DNA from: an uncultured Methylococcaceae bacterium
GTDB taxonomy: Bacteria; Pseudomonadota; Gammaproteobacteria; Methylococcales; Methylomonadaceae
Reading direction: 5' to 3'
Assembly: GCA_903839855.1 (NCBI GenBank)
Contig: CAIMEB010000210.1
Span: forward strand, 1 to 61,143
Length of the DNA: 61,143 bases
In this document: in pieces, positions 1 through 9,594 of the stretch
How positions within the stretch are numbered: position 1 is the stretch's first letter
How the letters are laid out: the number at the start of each line of letters is the position of its first letter
Translations under genes and position numbers: made by a program
Notes under the pieces: model-generated
What the model was told of the DNA's origin: nothing
The model's input: the letters and a program-made list of their open reading frames with translations, nothing else
Database searches by the model: none

Positions 1-243
1 AAATAAAGCCTTTTTTATCAATAAGTTGTTTAAATAAGCATGTTTTAAGCCAGAATCAGGATAGTTAATATTCAGATGTGTATTATATCACAACTTATTG
101 TTTTATATTAGATTATAGATTACCGTTCAGGCACTACATAAGATTGGGACTTTGTAATTGATACCCACTGATCCTTATACTTTCTTTGGACTGCTACATC
201 CTGTCTATCAGGATAATAATTCAGGCATCAAGCTTCTTATTCT

Positions 244-819
244 TCATCTGCTTATATCAGAAGAAAATTGGCTTTCCAGATCGCGTTGCTTTTCAGCAGG
301 CAGTGTAACGATTAGATGAATTTGTCCCGCAAAGACTTGCTCAATAATTTGCCCATTCACTTTTTTTAATGCGTAATCAAAAGACTGAAACCGTTGATAA
401 TCTAGCGTGAATTGAAGTGTTGTCATTTCTACGTAAGGTTGTAATGTCGATATTTCAATCACCTGTTTCGCCATGTGACCATAAGCTCTGGTAAGTCCAC
501 CGGCGCCCAGCTTAACGCCTCCAAAATAGCGGATCACTACAATGAGTACATTAATGATGTCCTTGCCTTCAATGTATTGAAAAATCGGTTTCCCTGCAGT
601 ACCGGTAGGCTCACCTGCATCATGAAACCGATAAATAATGCCTTCGTGGGTCTTGATACGGTAGGCAAAGGCAATATGGCTTGCATGCGGATGTTCGGCG
701 TGTAACGCTTTTACTTGATGCAATACAACTTGATCACGGGTGCAGGGAAAAATCACACTGATAAAGCGTGACTTTTTTATACTTTCTTCGAAGGTGTAGG
801 ATTCCGTAACATAATACAT
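244..819 (-). CDS. yigZ: YigZ/IMPACT family protein
   Basis: YigZ-type protein of the IMPACT (UPF0029) family. The N-terminal half has the family hallmarks: an S-R-F-I-S segment near the start, then HPHASHIAFAYR, DAGEPTGTAGKP and the strongly conserved VVIRYFGGVKLGAGGL, followed by a smaller C-terminal domain. Bacterial members are cytosolic and linked to translation or stress, but their biochemical role is poorly defined. I chose the ATG at 819 (191 residues), which begins MYYVTESYTF. A TTG five codons upstream (834) is the alternative, and no strong Shine-Dalgarno separates the two. The length fits the family. The gene stands alone, divergent from prfB. Confidence 0.9.
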   Translation of the reverse strand: MYYVTESYTFEESIKKSRFISVIFPCTRDQVVLHQVKALHAEHPHASHIAFAYRIKTHEGIIYRFHDAGEPTGTAGKPIFQYIEGKDIINVLIVVIRYFGGVKLGAGGLTRAYGHMAKQVIEISTLQPYVEMTTLQFTLDYQRFQSFDYALKKVNGQIIEQVFAGQIHLIVTLPAEKQRDLESQFSSDISR

Positions 820-1144
820 TTTTGATTCTTTCAATTAAGTTTTGGGCATCTGCTCTTCGATTACATTTTATTTTTGCTCAATAAACTTTAGCATAAAATC
901 AAGAATGATTTGCATCAGTTATCGCACACGCCAGGCAAACGGATTAAATTCACCCCTATGAAATACTGCGTGAGCGAACGGTTAAGACTCACGCCGTGCC
1001 CGGTTTTAAGTGCATAGACCATTTTTCTACATGAATACAAGCGGCTAATAGTTTATAATTAGAGTCTTTTTTAAGTTTTCATCGACCCGCGCTTCACTTT
1101 GTAATGCCGTTGGGTATCGACTGTCATTGGTTAAAACATCCTTC
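820..1144. other. Intergenic region between yigZ and prfB
   Basis: About 325 bases without a recognisable gene, lying between the divergent yigZ and prfB. It holds a small imperfect dyad, CGTGAG at 969-974 with CTCACG at 988-993, and a TATAAT hexamer at 1054-1059 about 86 bases upstream of the prfB start. The TATAAT has no convincing -35 box at normal spacing, so the prfB promoter is only suggested. Confidence 0.3.
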
Positions 1145-2243
1145 ATGCAAGAAATAAATCCGATTAAAAATAAAATAGCCGACCTGAAAAACCGTGGTAA
1201 CTCACTCAGGGGGTATCTTTGACTTTGATATTAAAAGCGAACGCTTGGTCGAAGTTTTACGCGAATTAGAGAACCCTAAAATCTGGGACAACCCGGAACA
1301 GGCTCAAGCCTTAGGTAAAGAACGCGGTCAATTAGAAGTCATCGTTAATACCATCACTGAATTAGAGCGTGGTTTAACCGATGCCGAAGAATTATTGCTG
1401 ATGGCCGTTGAGGAAGAAGATGAAGAAACTATTGATACTGTCGTTGATGATTTAGCGCACTTTGAGAAAAGAGTCGCAGCTCTTGAATTCCGCCGGATGT
1501 TTTCAGGTGAAATGGATCCTAACAATGCCTTCTTAGATATTCAATCCGGTTCGGGTGGCACAGAGGCTCAAGACTGGGCTTCCATCATAGAACGGATGTT
1601 CTTACGTTGGGGTGAGCGCAAAGGCTTTAAAACTGAACTGATTGAAGAATCTCAAGGTGATGTCGCGGGTATTAAAAGCGCCACCATTAAATTTGAAGGC
1701 GAATACGCATTTGGTTGGTTAAGAACAGAAACCGGTGTGCATCGTTTAGTTAGAAAATCGCCGTTTGACTCCGGCAATCGTCGTCATACTTCTTTTGCTT
1801 CCGTGTTTGTCTCACCTGAAATTAATGATGATATCGACATTGATCTCAATCCAGCCGATATTCGTGTTGATGTCTATCGTGCCAGTGGTGCCGGTGGTCA
1901 GCACATCAATAAAACGGAATCAGCGGTGCGAATGACCCATAATCCAACCGGTATTGTGGTGCAATGTCAAAGTGACCGTTCACAGCACAAGAACCGTGAT
2001 ACCGCAATGAAGCAGTTAAAAGCTAAATTGTATGAACTTGAAATGCGTAAACGCAGTGAAACGGCTCAAGCATTGGAAGACACAAAATCCGACATCGGCT
2101 GGGGCAGTCAAATTCGCTCTTATGTATTAGATCAATCCCGTATTAAAGATTTACGCACAGGTGTAGAAACAGGTAATACCCAAGCGGTATTAGATGGAGA
2201 CCTGGATCAATTCATTGAAGCCAGCTTAAAGAGTGGACTGTAA
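1145..2243 (+). CDS. prfB: Peptide chain release factor 2 (programmed +1 frameshift)
   Basis: Class I release factor RF2, which reads UAA and UGA and triggers peptidyl-tRNA hydrolysis. Translation starts at ATG 1145, runs 25 codons, meets an in-frame TGA at 1220-1222 and must shift +1 to continue in the frame of GAC at 1221. The product is 365 residues, the same length as E. coli RF2. The stop-recognition tripeptide SPF lies in [10 protein letters not shown] and the catalytic GGQ in [11 protein letters not shown] reading that begins at GTG 1194 is an artefact of ignoring the shift. In many gammaproteobacteria lysS follows directly; here two extra genes intervene. Confidence 0.97.
1208..1223 (+). 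promoter_or_regulatory. RF2 programmed +1 frameshift signal
   Basis: The sequence AGGGGGTATCTTTGAC matches the textbook prfB recoding site. It has an internal Shine-Dalgarno-like AGGGGG (1208-1213), a spacer, the slippery CTT (1217-1219), then TGA followed by C. Low RF2 slows termination at the weak UGA-C and lets the ribosome slip +1, so RF2 autoregulates its own synthesis. This is seen directly in the sequence; the mechanism is established for E. coli. Confidence 0.96.
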
Positions 2244-2259
2244 TTCACAGAGTAACAAA

Positions 2260-3618
2260 ATGAAAATTGAATTTGAAAATTTGGGTGGCATTGATATCGG
2301 TAGCATTGAACTCAATGATTTTACCCTATTTTGTGGTAAAACTAATTCAGGGAAGACTTATGCTATGTACTCACTTTATGGGTTATTAGAAAAAGAATTT
2401 GATATTCGTTTCAATTTTGTTAAGGAAGTAATAACTCTTCTTAAAAAAAATGGAACACATCACCTAACAGTCAGTGATATCCTTAATTTACACCAAAAGG
2501 AAATGATTAAACATATTGAGCGAGACTTTAAGCGTTATTTACCTCGCTTATTTGGTGTAACCGATGATGACTTTGCTAATACCAAAATACATTTAGATTT
2601 TAATAATGATAGCTTACAAGAACGAGCATTTAAAAAAGCGGCCAAGCGAATGCTCTCTCTAGGAAAAAACAAGGATTGGTCGCTATTGTTAGAAAAAGAA
2701 GAAAACAATGAAACCATTCAACTAACCTTGCGTAATACTGAAATTCCCGATGGTTTGCTAGAAGACTTTATTTCAAAAGGATTACTGAGTATCGTCTTTA
2801 CTTGCTTATCTAAAGACTCTTTTTTACTACCTTCAGAGAGAGCAGGACTAAATTTATTTTATAAGGAATTATCCAGCACCCGTAATTTATTATTGCAACA
2901 TGCACAAAAAGATAAAGTCGATCCCATGGAGCTCTTAAAGGATATTTTAGACTCACGTTATGCTGATCCGGTTCAAGATTATATTCAGACGCTTAATAAA
3001 ATTGGACGCACACAAAAACAAAAAAGTATTTATCGAGAGTATGCACAAAACATACAAAAAAAGATTTTAAGTGGTAAATATGAAGTAGATGGTCAAGGTA
3101 ATGTTTTCTTTTTACCCTATAGAAGCAACCATAAAAAACTACCTCTGCATTTTAGCTCATCAACGGTTAAAACTCTTTTTGGATTAGTTTTTTATTTAGA
3201 GCATCTTGCCGAGGAAGGCGATTGCTTAATGATTGATGAGCCTGAGCTTAATTTACATCCTGATAATCAACGACAGGTAGCACGAATTTTAGCTCAATTG
3301 GTTAATGCGGGTCTAAAGGTTATTGTTAGTACCCACAGTGATTATTTTGTGCGCGAACTCAATAATTTAATCATGCTAAAAAAAGATTTCGTTGGTGCTA
3401 CAGACTTACAAAAAAAATACGATTATCAGGACAATGAATTATTAGCAATTAGGCACGTCTCTGCCTATTTATTTGATAATAAAAAAATTATACCGATGAT
3501 AATGGATGAAGAAGAAGGGGTTATTGCTGAAACTTTTGACACTGTCATTAATGATCTCAATAAATCATCGAATGAGATATATTATGCTATGCAGGATGCA
3601 AAGGAGTTAAATAATTAA
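2260..3618 (+). CDS. AAA (OLD/RecF-like) ATPase of a putative defence cassette
   Basis: 452-residue P-loop ATPase of the AAA_15/AAA_21 (ABC-like) type. Visible motifs are the Walker A GKTNSGKT at residues 26-33, an SSST-V-K-T signature-like segment near residue 305, the Walker B with DEPELNLHP (D326, E327) and the switch histidine in VSTHSDYF (H359). The helical middle (about 60-290) is not recognisable. The ATG at 2260 fits the domain start better than an upstream GTG at 2233 that overlaps prfB. The gene sits between prfB and lysS, and its TAA overlaps the ATG of the next gene by one base, so the two are almost certainly co-translated. Codons are AT-rich relative to prfB and lysS, which suggests acquisition. 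I infer a role in defence or DNA transactions; I cannot name a characterised family. Confidence 0.75.
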   Translation: MKIEFENLGGIDIGSIELNDFTLFCGKTNSGKTYAMYSLYGLLEKEFDIRFNFVKEVITLLKKNGTHHLTVSDILNLHQKEMIKHIERDFKRYLPRLFGVTDDDFANTKIHLDFNNDSLQERAFKKAAKRMLSLGKNKDWSLLLEKEENNETIQLTLRNTEIPDGLLEDFISKGLLSIVFTCLSKDSFLLPSERAGLNLFYKELSSTRNLLLQHAQKDKVDPMELLKDILDSRYADPVQDYIQTLNKIGRTQKQKSIYREYAQNIQKKILSGKYEVDGQGNVFFLPYRSNHKKLPLHFSSSTVKTLFGLVFYLEHLAEEGDCLMIDEPELNLHPDNQRQVARILAQLVNAGLKVIVSTHSDYFVRELNNLIMLKKDFVGATDLQKKYDYQDNELLAIRHVSAYLFDNKKIIPMIMDEEEGVIAETFDTVINDLNKSSNEIYYAMQDAKELNN

Positions 3619-4181
3619 TGCGGTCGCTAACTAATTCATTAAATGTAATCATTTCCGAAGATTTTCATTTCCCACTTGTAGACAAAAACACTTTACGCCT
3701 TAAAGAAGAAAAAGAGAGCTTATCTGTTGATATTAAAATAAAGGATTTCAATAATACCTCTTGTTTTAGCTTTGATAAGGATAAAACATCAAAGAACGAT
3801 GTTTTATTTCCATTCTTTAATCCTACCATAAAAGGACTTTGCACTAAAAATGATTTTATTTTAGTACATCAAAAAGGTGATCAGGTTTATATATTTCTAA
3901 TTGAATTAAAATCAAAAAATATCGGAGATTATTTAAAACAACTGAGAGCCGGCAAGTTATTTTTTCAATTTATCATCGATAGAATAAAATTATGCTCTTC
4001 TGATTTTCAAGACTTGAACAACGATAGTTTACATTATAAAGGCATTTTATTTAGGCTCGATAGAATAACGCCGGATAAAGGAATATCAAAGCGTAAAAAA
4101 CTTGAGTTTAATTCAACTCCAGATTTGGATGTTTGTATTCAAAATTACGATAACGTTTATTATCTATCTCAGTTTTTATAG
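3618..4181 (+). CDS. Putative PD-(D/E)XK-like nuclease partner of the AAA ATPase
   Basis: 187-residue protein with no family I recognise by name. The central part reads as a restriction-endonuclease-like core. An acidic residue (D79, in KNDFILV) leads a beta strand, followed 17 residues later by a second strand ending in E96-L-K98 (FLIELKSK), then a helix with Q108. This D...ExK arrangement is the classic PD-(D/E)XK nuclease signature. No signal peptide or membrane segment is seen. The start overlaps the upstream stop (TAATG), and an AAGGAG at 3601-3606 lies 11 bases before the ATG. Pairing with an OLD-like ATPase suggests an ATPase-nuclease effector pair. The fold assignment is inference. 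Confidence 0.6.
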   Translation: MRSLTNSLNVIISEDFHFPLVDKNTLRLKEEKESLSVDIKIKDFNNTSCFSFDKDKTSKNDVLFPFFNPTIKGLCTKNDFILVHQKGDQVYIFLIELKSKNIGDYLKQLRAGKLFFQFIIDRIKLCSSDFQDLNNDSLHYKGILFRLDRITPDKGISKRKKLEFNSTPDLDVCIQNYDNVYYLSQFL

Positions 4182-4235
4182 GTAAAAAATCGATTCTCAC
4201 AATCTACAATTTTCAATCACATTACTTATTCCCCC

Positions 4236-5735
4236 ATGTCAGAAATACAACAAGACGAACAAGAACAAATTAAGCAACGCCGTAGCAAACTAAATGAACT
4301 GCGTGAAAATGACGGCATCGCCTTCCCTACCGATTTTCGCCGTGATGCTTTAGCAGGTGAACTGCTGTCGGAGCATGGCGCAAAGACTAAAGAAGAGTTA
4401 GAAACAGCCTCAATTCGCGTAAAACTGGCTGGACGAATCATGACTCGTCGCATCATGGGTAAAGCCAGCTTTGCTCATATTCAGGACATGTCTGGAAAAA
4501 TCCAGTTGTATATCACCCGTGATACCCTGCCAGAAGGCTTTTATAATGAACAATTTAAAAAATGGGATATTGGCGATATTATCGGTGCTGAAGGTGTCTT
4601 GTTTATCACTCAAACCGGTGAATTAAGTGTTAAGGTCAATGACATTCGTTTGTTAACCAAAGCCCTACGACCATTGCCTGAAAAGTTTCATGGCATTGCT
4701 GATCAAGAAATCAAATACAGACAACGCTATCTGGATTTGATCATGAGCGAGCATTCACGTGATACCTTTCTAATCCGCTCTAAAATTGTTGCTTATATTC
4801 GCCAGTTTCTAACAGAACGTCAGTTTCTAGAAGTAGAAACACCGATGATGCAAGTCATTCCTGGCGGTGCGACTGCAAGACCTTTTACTACGCATCACAA
4901 TGCGCTGGATATGGATATGTTTTTGCGTATTGCGCCAGAACTCTATTTAAAGCGTCTCGTAGTCGGTGGCTTTGAACGCATCTTTGAAATCAATCGCAAC
5001 TTCCGTAATGAAGGCTTATCAACACGCCACAACCCAGAGTTTACCATGCTGGAGTTTTATCAAGCTTATGCGGAATATCAAGACCTCATGGATTTAACTG
5101 AAGCCATGTTGCGCGGCATTGCCGTTGAAGTGGTTGGTCAAACAGTGGTTAATTATCAAGGTGAGCAATACGATTTTGGTAAACCTTTCGACCGAATGAC
5201 CGTCAATGAATCTATCCTACACTTTAATCCCAACCTAACGACCAGTGACCTTGAAACCCGTGAAGCAGCCGTTAAAGTCGCTGAGAGCTTGCACCTCCCA
5301 GTTAAAGACAGTTATGGTTTAGGTAAAATACAAATAGAGATCTTTGAGAAAACGGTCGAAAGCCGATTAATGAATCCAACCTTTATTACCGCTTATCCAG
5401 TTGAGGTCTCGCCCTTGGCAAGGCGCAATGACAAAGACCCACATGTCACTGATCGCTTCGAGTTCTTCGTCGGTGGTCGAGAAATCGCCAATGGCTTTAC
5501 AGAATTGAATGATGCTGAAGATCAAGCCGCCCGTTTTCAAAAACAGGTTGAAGAAAAAGAAGCAGGAGACGATGAAGCAATGCACTATGACGCAGACTAT
5601 ATCGTTGCCCTGGAACATGGAATGCCGCCAACGGCAGGGGAAGGCATTGGTATTGACCGGTTAGTGATGCTCTTTACGGATGCGCCTTCAATACGCGATG
5701 TCTTGTTATTTCCACACATGCGTCCAAGAAATTAA
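4236..5735 (+). CDS. lysS: Lysyl-tRNA synthetase, class II
   Basis: Charges tRNA-Lys with lysine in the cytosol. At 499 residues it has the usual class II LysRS length. An OB-fold anticodon-binding domain occupies roughly residues 60-170. The catalytic domain follows, with motif 2 in [20 protein letters not shown] and motif 3 in [14 protein letters not shown] near the C-terminus. The ATG at 4236 follows the cassette's last gene by 54 bases with no clear Shine-Dalgarno. lysS commonly follows prfB directly, so its displacement supports insertion of the cassette. It is convergent with gloB across a strong hairpin. Confidence 0.97.
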   Translation: MSEIQQDEQEQIKQRRSKLNELRENDGIAFPTDFRRDALAGELLSEHGAKTKEELETASIRVKLAGRIMTRRIMGKASFAHIQDMSGKIQLYITRDTLPEGFYNEQFKKWDIGDIIGAEGVLFITQTGELSVKVNDIRLLTKALRPLPEKFHGIADQEIKYRQRYLDLIMSEHSRDTFLIRSKIVAYIRQFLTERQFLEVETPMMQVIPGGATARPFTTHHNALDMDMFLRIAPELYLKRLVVGGFERIFEINRNFRNEGLSTRHNPEFTMLEFYQAYAEYQDLMDLTEAMLRGIAVEVVGQTVVNYQGEQYDFGKPFDRMTVNESILHFNPNLTTSDLETREAAVKVAESLHLPVKDSYGLGKIQIEIFEKTVESRLMNPTFITAYPVEVSPLARRNDKDPHVTDRFEFFVGGREIANGFTELNDAEDQAARFQKQVEEKEAGDDEAMHYDADYIVALEHGMPPTAGEGIGIDRLVMLFTDAPSIRDVLLFPHMRPRN

Positions 5736-5753
5736 TACGCACTATAGGCAGGA

Positions 5754-5788
5754 TTCAAAGACCCTTTCACACGACAAGGGTCTTTGAA
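5754..5788. terminator. Bidirectional hairpin between lysS and gloB
   Basis: A perfect 13-bp inverted repeat: TTCAAAGACCCTT (5754-5766) pairs with AAGGGTCTTTGAA (5776-5788) around a 9-base loop. It lies between two convergent genes, the expected place for a shared terminator. Neither strand has a long U tract, so efficiency is uncertain. Confidence 0.7.
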
Positions 5789-5796
5789 GCATACGC

Positions 5797-6561
5797 TTAC
5801 CAATTATCTTTACGTTTTCGCAACTCAGTAAAAACACGTACTGGGTTTTCACCTAACAGTCCTAGTGTCTGTTGTACACTTAAACTATCGACTCTAAAAA
5901 ATGGATTAGTCGCCCGTTCCAGTTCAATAGTTGACGGAACAGTTGGTTTTTGCTCTGCTCTTAATTGTCTCACTGTAAGCATTTTGTCTTGCAACTGTTT
6001 ATTATCCGGCTCAATACTTAAAGCAAATCGTCCGTTAGCTTCAGTATATTCATGGGCGCAATACACACGGGTTTCGGGCGGCAATGCTTTTAGTGTCTGT
6101 AAAGACTGATACAATTGCTCGGCAGTGCCGTCAAACAAACGTCCACAGCCCATCACAAATAAGGTATCACCACAAAACAAAGCTTCACTGTCTGCGGAAT
6201 AATAAACAATGTGTCCACTTGTATGTCCTGGGGTCGCAATAACCTGAAGCTTGTTTTCGCCTAAAAAAATAGCGTCTCCGTCATTCACACCCTGATCAAT
6301 ACCAGGAACACGTTCCCAATCAGCGTGTGCTGCAACTACTTTACAATCTGTTTTGTTCTTTAGCTCAAGATTACCTTCTACATGATCCCAGTGATGATGG
6401 GTATTTAAAACATAGGTCAATCGCCAGCCTTTTTTATCTAACTCATCCAAAACCGGTTGCGTCAAGGCCGGGTCAACTACCGCCGTCTCTCCAGAGACTT
6501 CATCATGAATGAGATAAATATAGTTATCTTCTAAAACCTTAAGTTGTATGACAGTCAACAT
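5797..6561 (-). CDS. gloB: Hydroxyacylglutathione hydrolase (glyoxalase II)
   Basis: Hydrolyses S-D-lactoylglutathione to D-lactate and glutathione, the second step of methylglyoxal detoxification. It is a metallo-beta-lactamase fold with the di-metal motif THHHWDH (residues 54-60), further ligands in TPGHTSGH and GDTLF, and the family C-terminal segment with NPFFR. The ATG at 6561 gives 254 residues. A TTG three codons upstream is possible but unneeded. It starts 9 bases after the stop of the GNAT-nitrilase gene on the same strand, so the two probably share a transcript. Confidence 0.93.
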   Translation of the reverse strand: MLTVIQLKVLEDNYIYLIHDEVSGETAVVDPALTQPVLDELDKKGWRLTYVLNTHHHWDHVEGNLELKNKTDCKVVAAHADWERVPGIDQGVNDGDAIFLGENKLQVIATPGHTSGHIVYYSADSEALFCGDTLFVMGCGRLFDGTAEQLYQSLQTLKALPPETRVYCAHEYTEANGRFALSIEPDNKQLQDKMLTVRQLRAEQKPTVPSTIELERATNPFFRVDSLSVQQTLGLLGENPVRVFTELRKRKDNW

Positions 6562-6570
6562 AATTAACAA

Positions 6571-8100
6571 CTACACCCATTCCAAACGGTATAAATCCTG
6601 ACGCCGATTAGCCAGATTACGAACGGCTCCACGAGTACGCACTTGTTTTAACAAATCTAGATTAACATCGGTAATTAAGGTCATCTCAGTGTTGGGTGTT
6701 GCTTCAGCCAAGATAGCATCATGTGGGAACGAAAAGTCACTGGGACTAAAAATAGCGGCCTGTGCATATTGAATATCCATGTTTTCAGCATGAGGCAAGT
6801 TTCCAACACTGCCTGTAATTGCAACAAAGCATTCATTTTCTATAGCACGCGCCTGCGAACAATAGCGCACGCGTTGATAAGCATTTTTAGTGTCCGTCCA
6901 AAAGGGTACAAAAATAATCTGTGCCCCTTGCATCGTTGCTAAACGCGCCAACTCAGGAAACTCAGAATCATAACAGATTAATACGGCAATTTTTCCACAG
7001 TCAGTATCAAATACTTTTAAGGCATCGCCACCTTTAACCCCCCAACAACTCACTTCATCAATCGTGACGTGTATTTTATATTGAGCTTCAAAAGTACCAT
7101 CCCTTCTCAGTATCCAGGAAACATTATAAAGTTCATGAGAACTATACTCTGGCATAGAACCGGCTATAATATTGATGTTATAAGACATTGCCATGTCTAA
7201 TAAACCATTACGTATTTCACTGGTAAAGCCCGCTAAAGCACGAATCGCATCCGGTGGATTTTTATCATTGAATAAGCCCATGAGCGGCGCACTCATGTAT
7301 TCAGGGAACAGTACAAAATCAGATTGATAACCGGAAACCGCATCAATAAAAAACTCAGCGTGTTTAAGTAACTCTTCGACACTGGACAAGGTACGCATTT
7401 GCCATTGTACAACCCCTAAGCGAATGATATTTTTAGGGCCGCCAATCATGGGTACTTTCTCGATATAATCAAGATTAACCCATTCAAGCAATGTCGCAAA
7501 ACCCTTAGAATCAGCATCCACAGGTAAATACCCGGTCAATACCTTTCTAACATGGAAGCCATTTAAAAGCTGGAATGACAACACAGGATCAAAAATTTCC
7601 CGATTCTTAACCTCTTCAATATAGCCTACCGGTGTTAACGTATCAGCGTATTGAGCGTAACCCGGAATCCTTCCACCCGCAATGAATCGGCGCAAATTTA
7701 AATTTCGACATAATTCTTTACGTGCGTCATACAAGCGACGACCTAAACGCAAGCCCCTGTATTCAGGGTGTACAAAAATATCAACACCGTACAAGGTATC
7801 ACCGTGCGGATCATGATGTGTTAAATAACCATCACCCGTAATTTGTGCATACGTATGAATATCACCAAAACGGCTATAATCAACAATCATGCTTAAGGCC
7901 GCCGCCACCAACTTCCCGTTATCTTCAATGCAAATCTGTCCTTGAGGAAATCGATTGACTTGAGAGGCATATTGATCGGCCTTCCAAGCACCACCTAAAT
8001 TACCGTAAACATGCTCCATTAAAATAGCAATGTTATCATAATCATCAAGCGTAAGATGCCTGAGTAAAAGCTTATGTTTTTCAATTTTAATTTTTTTCAT
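6571..8100 (-). CDS. GNAT acetyltransferase-nitrilase fusion
   Basis: 509-residue two-domain enzyme. Residues 10-215 form a GNAT acyltransferase with an acetyl-CoA loop around RGLRLGRRLY (115-124). Residues 225-509 form a carbon-nitrogen hydrolase of the nitrilase superfamily with the full catalytic triad: E267 (FPEYMS), K342 (YKIHVT) and C376 (LICYDSEFPE). This fusion is a recurring bacterial architecture, usually annotated as a bifunctional GNAT/carbon-nitrogen hydrolase. The substrate is unknown; an acylated amine or amide whose acyl group is handled by both domains is plausible. It is first of a probable pair with gloB and divergent from the J-domain gene. Confidence 0.9.
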   Translation of the reverse strand: MKKIKIEKHKLLLRHLTLDDYDNIAILMEHVYGNLGGAWKADQYASQVNRFPQGQICIEDNGKLVAAALSMIVDYSRFGDIHTYAQITGDGYLTHHDPHGDTLYGVDIFVHPEYRGLRLGRRLYDARKELCRNLNLRRFIAGGRIPGYAQYADTLTPVGYIEEVKNREIFDPVLSFQLLNGFHVRKVLTGYLPVDADSKGFATLLEWVNLDYIEKVPMIGGPKNIIRLGVVQWQMRTLSSVEELLKHAEFFIDAVSGYQSDFVLFPEYMSAPLMGLFNDKNPPDAIRALAGFTSEIRNGLLDMAMSYNINIIAGSMPEYSSHELYNVSWILRRDGTFEAQYKIHVTIDEVSCWGVKGGDALKVFDTDCGKIAVLICYDSEFPELARLATMQGAQIIFVPFWTDTKNAYQRVRYCSQARAIENECFVAITGSVGNLPHAENMDIQYAQAAIFSPSDFSFPHDAILAEATPNTEMTLITDVNLDLLKQVRTRGAVRNLANRRQDLYRLEWV

Positions 8101-8418
8101 AGTCTATTAGCTTAACTTTGTTTTTTGACAGTTTTATTACACTGAAACAAAAGATCCGGCCTGATTTAACAACGTTAAATTGTCCATTATTAATGAACAC
8201 GTTACTAATTCGTTAGCATCACTTGTTAATACGCGCCTCAAGCTTAACATCATACAGCCCTTTTTTTGTCAATTCCGCGTGTTGGTCAAGTAATATTGAT
8301 ATAATTCCCAGATAATAATCACAATCAAACTAGATAAGTGATTGTAACGCTAATAAACATAAAAAACGATAACTGATAAAGTGCTTCTGGATTTTATGCA
8401 ATTTTTTCACGGTGCAAA
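8101..8418. other. Divergent intergenic region
   Basis: 318 bases between two divergently read genes, so it must hold both promoters. A TATAAT at 8300-8305 is visible on the plus strand but has no good -35 box at 16-18 bases. No RNA gene or repeat is recognised. Confidence 0.3.
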
Positions 8419-9426
8419 ATGAGTGCGACACAAAGAGATTACTACAGCATATTAGGCGTGATTGATAGCGCTGAAATGGTTGTAATTAAAGCCGCCTACA
8501 AGGCGCTAATGATGGTATACCATCCTGATCGCTATGAAGGTGATACAGAGGAAGCTATAAGAAAAACCAAAGAAATTAATGAAGCTTATGCCGTCTTAAT
8601 AGATCCCGAAAAACGGAAACAGTATACGCATTGGCAATCGACTACAAAAACCGGCTTTGAGTCTAATCAAGACACTGAAGATAACAACCTCAATAATAAA
8701 GATAAAGAATTAGAGCCCGGCTGGTTAATTGCCATTGAACTGGTTAAAGGACTCGATGATTTATATCAGAATCTTAATGTTTTATCAAAAGAGCTCGCCT
8801 TCTCTTTTAAGCAAAAAATTCTTGAAAGTAAACGGTTTGATGAGGTTCAATTAATAGCCGAAAACCTTGAAAGTGACTATATCAAAAAATTCTTCGGCGC
8901 CAATAAAGATATTCAGAACTTCTCCCGTTGGTTACTCAGCACCCAGCAACGTGCCGCTGCAAAAGAAATTAATAAACTGGTTGCCCAAACCAATGATCGC
9001 TTAAACTCCTATCAGACCATTGAAACTATCATCAAAAAATACCAGTTAACCGGTTTCGAAATGCCAGTAAGAACCCGATATAAATTGGGTGACATCTTAG
9101 ACGATAATAGTGTTGTATTTTATGTTGATGCTTCAAGCTATCATGGACTTGCAGCAAGCAGGGAAGACTTATCTATCAAGGCGACTTGGCATGAAGCCAA
9201 AAAATTAACCGGCAATCACCCTTTTGACTGGCATCTCCCTAATAGGGATGAATTAAATTTATTGTACGAACAAAGAGATTTAGTTGGCGACTTTGCTAAT
9301 CACCTTTATTGGAGTTCAACAGAAAGTGATAGCTTTAATGCCTGGTTTCATAATTTTTATATCGGAAAGCAATTTACCGGCAATAAAAATCTCTCACATA
9401 GAGTACGTACTATCCGTGAGTTTTAA
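8419..9426 (+). CDS. J-domain protein with DUF1566-like C-terminus
   Basis: 335 residues. An N-terminal J domain (about 5-70) carries the HPD tripeptide at 35-37 that stimulates DnaK/Hsp70 ATPase. A middle helical stretch (100-215) is unrecognised. The C-terminal 100 residues resemble DUF1566 (Lcl-like, related to formylglycine-generating and C-type-lectin folds), with WHLPNRDELNLLY and LYWSSTES followed by a terminal R-V-R-T-I-R strand. There is no Gly/Phe region or zinc centre, so this is not a canonical DnaJ but a specialised co-chaperone. No signal peptide is present although DUF1566 is often extracytoplasmic, so the combination is unusual. Confidence 0.85.
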   Translation: MSATQRDYYSILGVIDSAEMVVIKAAYKALMMVYHPDRYEGDTEEAIRKTKEINEAYAVLIDPEKRKQYTHWQSTTKTGFESNQDTEDNNLNNKDKELEPGWLIAIELVKGLDDLYQNLNVLSKELAFSFKQKILESKRFDEVQLIAENLESDYIKKFFGANKDIQNFSRWLLSTQQRAAAKEINKLVAQTNDRLNSYQTIETIIKKYQLTGFEMPVRTRYKLGDILDDNSVVFYVDASSYHGLAASREDLSIKATWHEAKKLTGNHPFDWHLPNRDELNLLYEQRDLVGDFANHLYWSSTESDSFNAWFHNFYIGKQFTGNKNLSHRVRTIREF

Positions 9427-9594
9427 CTGGGTGACGACCCGACAATAGCTGTACTATCGGATAATCACACAGGAGCACAAGTAGACCTTTAGGTAACTCG
9501 CAAAAATAAAGTACCTCTCTATAGGATGCGTAGATTTATTATTGCGTCTTACCTTTTACCCTAATAGTGTTCGTTTTCAACGCTGGAAATTTAT

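Noticed and set aside
1-243. Search for an RNA gene or CRISPR at the left edge
   Set aside because: No cloverleaf, repeat-spacer pattern or conserved RNA fold was visible here; no CRISPR array was seen anywhere in the window.
475-705. Plus-strand open frame opposite yigZ
   Set aside because: It is antisense to a well conserved family protein and encodes nothing recognisable.
9438-9459. Bulged dyad after the J-domain gene
   Set aside because: Stem interrupted and no T run; not convincing as a terminator.
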